Positions 59,912 to 64,000 of a stretch of DNA of 64,000 nt are shown piece by piece (position 1 is the stretch's first letter; every line of letters starts with the position of its first letter). This DNA comes from CAZJYI01 sp964550025 (GTDB lineage Bacteria; Verrucomicrobiota; Kiritimatiellia; UBA8416; CAYOBW01): positions 1 through 64,000 of the forward strand of contig CAZJYI010000030.1 of NCBI GenBank assembly GCA_964550025.1. The letters are read 5' to 3'. The notes under the pieces were generated by a model. The model worked only from the letters and a program-made list of their open reading frames with translations, made no database searches and was not told the DNA's origin. The position numbers and the translations under genes were made by a program.

Positions 59912-60583
59912 CTACTTGCGGCGCTGCATCCAGCCCGCCAGTCCGAGGGAGCTGAGCGCGATGGTCAGCAGCATCCAAGTTGAACCCAGGTCCGGCACCG
60001 CCGTCGGTGGCTTGTTGAAGTATGTCTCGCTACTGCCGTCCGGGAGCCGCTGGGCACGGACCGCGATGCGCCATTCCTCATTCTCGAGCTCGTCGATGAT
60101 GTCGTCGTACGAGTAACCATCGGTCAGATCGAAGGTCAGACCGACATATTCACCGGGATCGATGCCGGCGGGCGCATAGCTCGGATCCGCTCGGAACTCC
60201 GTGGCATTCCTGCCCCAGCCATAGCGCCAGGAGCCGGGAGGCCTGCGGAGTCTGCCCGTGACCTGGTCGTAGTCCACGTTGCCCGACCCGCCGTTGTTGT
60301 CGATGTCGGCCATACTCTGAAGAGGAGGACTCGCCCCGTCTTCAAAGTAGATGTCGGTGAACGTGGCCTGTATCGGACCATCGTTGGAGAACGTGAACAG
60401 CACCTGGTCGCCCACGTCGGAAATCTCCAGGTGAAGCTGCTCGCCGACCTCGTTGCCCAAAGGGCTGTTGCGCGTGATCCTGAAGAAGTCCAGCGAGTAT
60501 GACAGCGCGAACGCGCTTGAACTTGCTATCAGTACGGTGAGGATTGCCAGCGCGGCGGTCTTTGAAAGGCTCCTGCGTCTCAT
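59912..60583 (-). CDS. VPDSG-CTERM-type sorted surface protein
   Basis: A 223-residue secreted protein (GGAGG site; signal peptide to AFALS). The mature part is beta-rich with DNNGGSGNVDYDQV. The C-terminus VPDLGSTWMLLTIALSSLGL then basic QRRK is a tripartite sorting signal of the PEP-CTERM superfamily, closest to the VPDSG variant (VPD-x-G-S-T, membrane helix, basic end). Such proteins are cleaved and anchored by an exosortase, which is not in the window. Placement between EPS genes and the TPR gene is typical of these systems. Probably a biofilm-matrix protein. Confidence 0.88.
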   Translation of the reverse strand: MRRRSLSKTAALAILTVLIASSSAFALSYSLDFFRITRNSPLGNEVGEQLHLEISDVGDQVLFTFSNDGPIQATFTDIYFEDGASPPLQSMADIDNNGGSGNVDYDQVTGRLRRPPGSWRYGWGRNATEFRADPSYAPAGIDPGEYVGLTFDLTDGYSYDDIIDELENEEWRIAVRAQRLPDGSSETYFNKPPTAVPDLGSTWMLLTIALSSLGLAGWMQRRK

Positions 60584-60816
60584 TGTCTTACCTCCTACAG
60601 TAGTCTGCTACGAAAATCTACTCCATCGGCGCTCAATAGTAGCAGAGAACGTGCCAGATAGTGCGCGGAGAGCGCAGGCGGTTTGTATCACATTGATATG
60701 CAAAGAGATATCTCTCTGCCTTGTTTGGGCGCCCAACGTGCCCCCGAAACCACAACGGGATGAAAGTGTAAGGTTTTCCGACGGTTGCGCCCGAAGAGGG
60801 CGGGCAGGCAGGCGAC

Positions 60817-61138
60817 CTGTGTCGGGCTTTCAGCCCTCGGATGTGTGATATAGCGGCTGTACCCCGGCCCTCGCGGGCCGGGCTGGCCTCTGGCGGCCCT
60901 TAGGGCCTCGGGAAGCGTCTTCCGGCCAAGGGCTGAAAGCCCGACATGGACCAGCCCAGGGCGTCAGGCCCTGGGGGATGAGATGATCAAAGAGGGACCC
61001 CGACCGGCCGTTGGCCCTCCGGTGGTTGGCGCGTGCGTGACCAAGGGCTGAAAGCCCGACATAGACCAGCCCAGGGCGTCAAGCCCTGGGGGATGAGATG
61101 ATGAAAGAGGGACCCCAAGGGCTGAAAGCCCGACACAA
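60817..61138. repeat. Family G 76-bp repeats (two full copies plus fragments)
   Basis: Two nearly identical copies (60926-61001 and 61041-61116), each with the palindromes GGGCTGAAAGCCC and CCAGGGC-GTCAA-GCCCTGG. A fragment starts at 61115, and an inverted GGGCTTTCAGCCC lies at 60823-60835. Bases 60584-61157 hold no other feature. Confidence 0.8.
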
Positions 61139-61157
61139 GACCTCGTTGGTCCGCTGC

Positions 61158-64000
61158 CTACCGCAACGTTTCCAGCAGGCGTTTTGCGTCCTTTGCCGCG
61201 GCGAAGTCCGGGTCCTGCTGCAGCGCCTGTTCCAGATAGCGCCTGGCGGCCGCGCTGTTGCCTTGCTCCTGCTCGCAGCAACCGAGCCGGTAGAGCGTGT
61301 CCGCAGAGGCGTTCCCCGCTGTCACGCGTTCACGAAGGAGAGACGCCGCCCACTCGTGATTGCCGCGCTTCTGCATGACCGTCCCCAGGACACGCGCGAC
61401 CTCGGGGTCCGAAGGCAGCAACGCTCTTGCCTGTCTGGCGAGCTTCTCAGCCTCGCCCAATGTGGCGCCGTCATCGACGAGAAGAGATGCCAGACCGGTC
61501 AGTGCCGGCGCGAGATCCGCGTGCCGCTCGAGAATTCGCCGGTAGGACGCGATTGCCTCCGTTTTCTTTCCGGTCTTGCTCCGGATGACGGCGGACGCGA
61601 GGAGCGCCGTGGCGTCATCCGGCGTGTCACGCAGTGCGGTCCGCACCGCGGTCAAAGCGTCCTGGCTCGTGTCTTCTCGCCGGATGATGTCCACGAGCTG
61701 CTGAAAGCGCTTTGCCTGCGGGGCGTCGGGGAAGTCCCGGCCGAGGGCGAGGGCTCGCGCAACCGCTTGCGCGGCCGCGGCCGTTCGTCCGTTCATGAAG
61801 AGCACCAGGCTGTAGCGGTATTGGACGCGCGGATCGTCTGCCAGTTTCCCGGCACTGTCCTGGAGGAGGCTCAGCGCCCACGTCGTGTCTCCGCGACGGT
61901 ATGCCATCCAGGCCAGCTCAGCGGCCGCGCGCGGATCGCCGGGGGCCCGGTCCCTGGCCTGCTTTGCCAGTGCCATTGCGCGGTCGGGGTTGTCGAGCCG
62001 CTCGGCGTAGAGCTTTGCGAGTCGCTGAATGGCGCTCAAATGGGTTGAACTTGCCGCCAATACCTGTTCATAGAGCTTGGCAGCCTCCTGCCATTGCTGC
62101 ACATTCTCGCGCGCAATGGCCAACCGCACGATCACGGCCGGCTCGGAGGGCATGGCCTCGGCGGCCTGGGCCAGGGCCGCGAGTGTCCGTTGTCCGCCTT
62201 CGCCTCCCGCGCCGATGACCTGGGGGTCGATCCCGAGGACCGACAGGAGGACGGTGGCGTGCTTGGCCCCATCGAAGGTCTTGCTGACAGAAAGTGCCTT
62301 CTGGAGGGATTGTCGGGCGGCCGTTTCGTCGCCCAGCCGGGATTGGGTCACACCGAGATGGTACTGAATCTCCGGCTGGTCGGCGGCCTGGCCGGCGCTT
62401 TCCTTCAGCAGGCTGAGTGCCCAGGGATAGTCGCCCTTTTGGCATAGGATCCAGCCCAACGTATCGGCGATGAACGGGTCGCTCGGCAGGGCTTCCCTGG
62501 CTTGCCGTGCCAGCCTGGCGGCGGCGTCGACGCGGCCCTGGCGGCCGTAGAGGCAGGCGAGCTCGTTGGCCGCGGGGGCGAAGCCCGGGCGCTGCTTCAG
62601 CAGTTGCTCGTATAGCTTTGCCGCTCGCGCGGTGTTGCCCGCCTTTGCGTGGAGCGAGGCCGCCAGCATGCGCACGGAAACGTCTTCCGGCCTGTATTTG
62701 AGGGCTTCCTCCAGCTTGGCCAGGGCCGCCTCGCGTTTGTTCTGCCCCTCGTACACCTCGGTGAGAAGTACATAGGGGCCGGGAAGCGCAGGGGCCAGCT
62801 CCGTTGCCTTGAGCAGCGGTGTCTCGGCTTCCTGCAGTCTGTCGCAGTGGAGCAATGCCCGGCCCAGAAGATAGTGCAGACCGGCAATGTCCGCATGGCC
62901 GGCAATGTGTTTCCGAATGCGGGCAAGCGCCGGCTCGGCCTGGCCGGCTTTCAGGTCCATGGTGGTGAGCTTGGCAAGTGCCTCAACGTGTCCCGGGGCG
63001 AGGCCGAGGGTCTGGTTGAAAGCGGTGCGTGCTTCGGCCGTCTGGTCCGCCGCCAGGTACGCGTGTCCGAGAAGGTAGCGAGCCCGAGCGTGTTTGGGCA
63101 GGCGGGCAGCCATTCGGCGCAGCAATGCCACGGCCTCTTGTGCGCGGTCGGCGTCGAGGTAGGCCGCCGCCAGCAGGGAGAACGCGGCATCGACGGGAGG
63201 GTCCCGCTGCGTCAGCGGCGCCAGGGTTTTCTCGGCGGTGGTCAAGTTGCCCACGCGGAGATGTGCTTGTGCGAGCAGGAGAGACGCCGCCGTGTCGGCG
63301 GGGTCGCGTTCGAGCGCGTCCGACAGCACGGTGATGGCGCGTTGCGGGCTTCGCTTCCACAGGAGAGCCCTTGCGAGGGCGTGTCGCAGGTCGCGGGCCA
63401 TGGGGAAGCGGGCCGCCAGTCGTTCGTAGACGGCGACCGCCTGTGCTGTCTTGCCCCGGGCCATTTCCGTATCCGCAAGCAGAAGCTGGGCCTGGACGTG
63501 CCCGGGCTGACGGGCCAGCACTCGGAGGAGATGTCCGTGGCAGGCGTCGAAATCATGCCCGTCGAACGCCAGTCGCGCGAGCGCGTGGCATGCGGAGACG
63601 TAGCCGGGGTCTTCCTTGACTGCCGCCTCCAGGATCTGTTTTGCGGCTGCCTTGTCGCCTTGCGCCGCTTTGAACCCGGCCCAGGCGACGGCCGCGGGCG
63701 AGGCCTTCGGCGACAGGGTGGCGGCGCGCTCGAGCGCCTCCGTTGCCGTTGCTCGGTCATTCCTGTCCTCCGCCACCTTCGCCAGTCCGAGATAGGCTTC
63801 AACCGCCCTGCTGTCAAGCTGCATGGCCCGGGTGAACGCCTGTGCCGCGGCATCGGGGTCCGCGCGTCGCAGGTGCAGGTTGCCCGCTATGGCGTGGTAG
63901 GTCGCATTGCCGTCCAGCCGCGTCGCAAGAGCGGTGGTGAGACGGAGCGCCTCCGCGAGTTCGTCGGCTCCGCGTGACGCGTCGAGCAGGAGCCGAAGCG
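61158..64000 (-). CDS. Giant TPR-repeat protein, 5' part outside the window
   Basis: An open frame of at least 947 codons that runs off the right edge. It consists of tandem tetratricopeptide repeats (about 25 visible), for example AVEAYLGLAKVAEDRNDRAT, ALEEALKYRPEDVSVRMLAA-type and LARQARALLPSDPEVARVLG. No other domain is visible. Long TPR proteins of this kind (PrsT-like) accompany exosortase/EPS loci, where they are thought to scaffold secretion or assembly. An ATG at 63824 is not the start, because coding clearly continues upstream of it. Name and anchoring cannot be determined without the N-terminus. Confidence 0.9.
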   Translation of the reverse strand, partial: LRLLLDASRGADELAEALRLTTALATRLDGNATYHAIAGNLHLRRADPDAAAQAFTRAMQLDSRAVEAYLGLAKVAEDRNDRATATEALERAATLSPKASPAAVAWAGFKAAQGDKAAAKQILEAAVKEDPGYVSACHALARLAFDGHDFDACHGHLLRVLARQPGHVQAQLLLADTEMARGKTAQAVAVYERLAARFPMARDLRHALARALLWKRSPQRAITVLSDALERDPADTAASLLLAQAHLRVGNLTTAEKTLAPLTQRDPPVDAAFSLLAAAYLDADRAQEAVALLRRMAARLPKHARARYLLGHAYLAADQTAEARTAFNQTLGLAPGHVEALAKLTTMDLKAGQAEPALARIRKHIAGHADIAGLHYLLGRALLHCDRLQEAETPLLKATELAPALPGPYVLLTEVYEGQNKREAALAKLEEALKYRPEDVSVRMLAASLHAKAGNTARAAKLYEQLLKQRPGFAPAANELACLYGRQGRVDAAARLARQAREALPSDPFIADTLGWILCQKGDYPWALSLLKESAGQAADQPEIQYHLGVTQSRLGDETAARQSLQKALSVSKTFDGAKHATVLLSVLGIDPQVIGAGGEGGQRTLAALAQAAEAMPSEPAVIVRLAIARENVQQWQEAAKLYEQVLAASSTHLSAIQRLAKLYAERLDNPDRAMALAKQARDRAPGDPRAAAELAWMAYRRGDTTWALSLLQDSAGKLADDPRVQYRYSLVLFMNGRTAAAAQAVARALALGRDFPDAPQAKRFQQLVDIIRREDTSQDALTAVRTALRDTPDDATALLASAVIRSKTGKKTEAIASYRRILERHADLAPALTGLASLLVDDGATLGEAEKLARQARALLPSDPEVARVLGTVMQKRGNHEWAASLLRERVTAGNASADTLYRLGCCEQEQGNSAAARRYLEQALQQDPDFAAAKDAKRLLETLR

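Overview
The window is about 64 kb of GC-rich bacterial DNA, apparently from a metagenome-style assembly: it holds a 100-N scaffold gap at 3820-3919, and both edges cut through genes. The signs point to a Gram-negative organism of the PVC superphylum (Kiritimatiellota, Lentisphaerota or Verrucomicrobiota). They are several outer-membrane porins, lipoproteins, a Wza/Wzc/Wzx/Wzy exopolysaccharide system, a VPD-G-type C-terminal protein-sorting signal, secreted thrombospondin-type-3 and tail-fibre-like proteins, and many dispersed palindromic repeats between genes. No tRNA, rRNA, CRISPR array, phage or insertion sequence was recognised.

Region 1 (1-6.7 kb) is sparse. It has a truncated ATP-binding regulator of the AlbA_2/HATPase_c_4 type, a DUF4258-DUF2283 toxin-antitoxin-like pair, a small secreted protein, the gap, a class I polyphosphate kinase 2, an odd Arg/Glu/Pro-rich lipoprotein and a broken secreted-protein remnant. 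Most of the space between is filled with dispersed hairpin elements.

Region 2 (6.7-19.4 kb) is the most intriguing. Four OprO/OprP-like porins surround an OmpR-type two-component system, a cytochrome b fused to an ethylbenzene-dehydrogenase-gamma-like haem domain, a secreted protein, and a three-gene run of a flavin-binding RnfG-like protein, RnfC and RnfD. Two operator classes tie the region together: an 18-bp CCTTACAG-N3-CTTAAGG site found twice, and CTAACA hexamers phased every 11 bp, which resemble Pho boxes. My inference is a regulated envelope electron-transfer or oxyanion-linked module.

Region 3 (19.6-35.6 kb) looks catabolic and secretory. It has two Gfo/Idh/MocA oxidoreductases, a run of three secreted proteins (including a peptidase C10 homologue whose catalytic Cys is Ser), a 1393-residue GH2 glycosidase with two CBM36/60-like modules, a uroporphyrinogen-decarboxylase-like protein, a PaaX-type regulator, a beta-hydroxyacid dehydrogenase and pyrF.

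Region 4 (35.6-64 kb) is entirely on the minus strand. After a PilZ protein and a small barrel protein comes an exopolysaccharide locus: three deacetylase-like enzymes (one fused to a DUF354 glycosyltransferase), a DUF218 protein, a Wzx flippase, a beta-helix protein, a GT4 and a double-GT4 enzyme, a sulfotransferase, a Wzy polymerase, a chain-length regulator with a degenerate kinase domain, a FemAB-type transferase, a Wza exporter, a VPD-G sorted surface protein and a giant TPR protein. A MazEF pair and a sulfatase-modifying-factor-like protein sit inside it. The gene content suggests an exported polysaccharide that is deacetylated and sulfated.

Throughout, short intergenic palindromes with arms built of 7-12 nt near-repeats recur in several unrelated sequence families. 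This shared architecture is one of the main observations.
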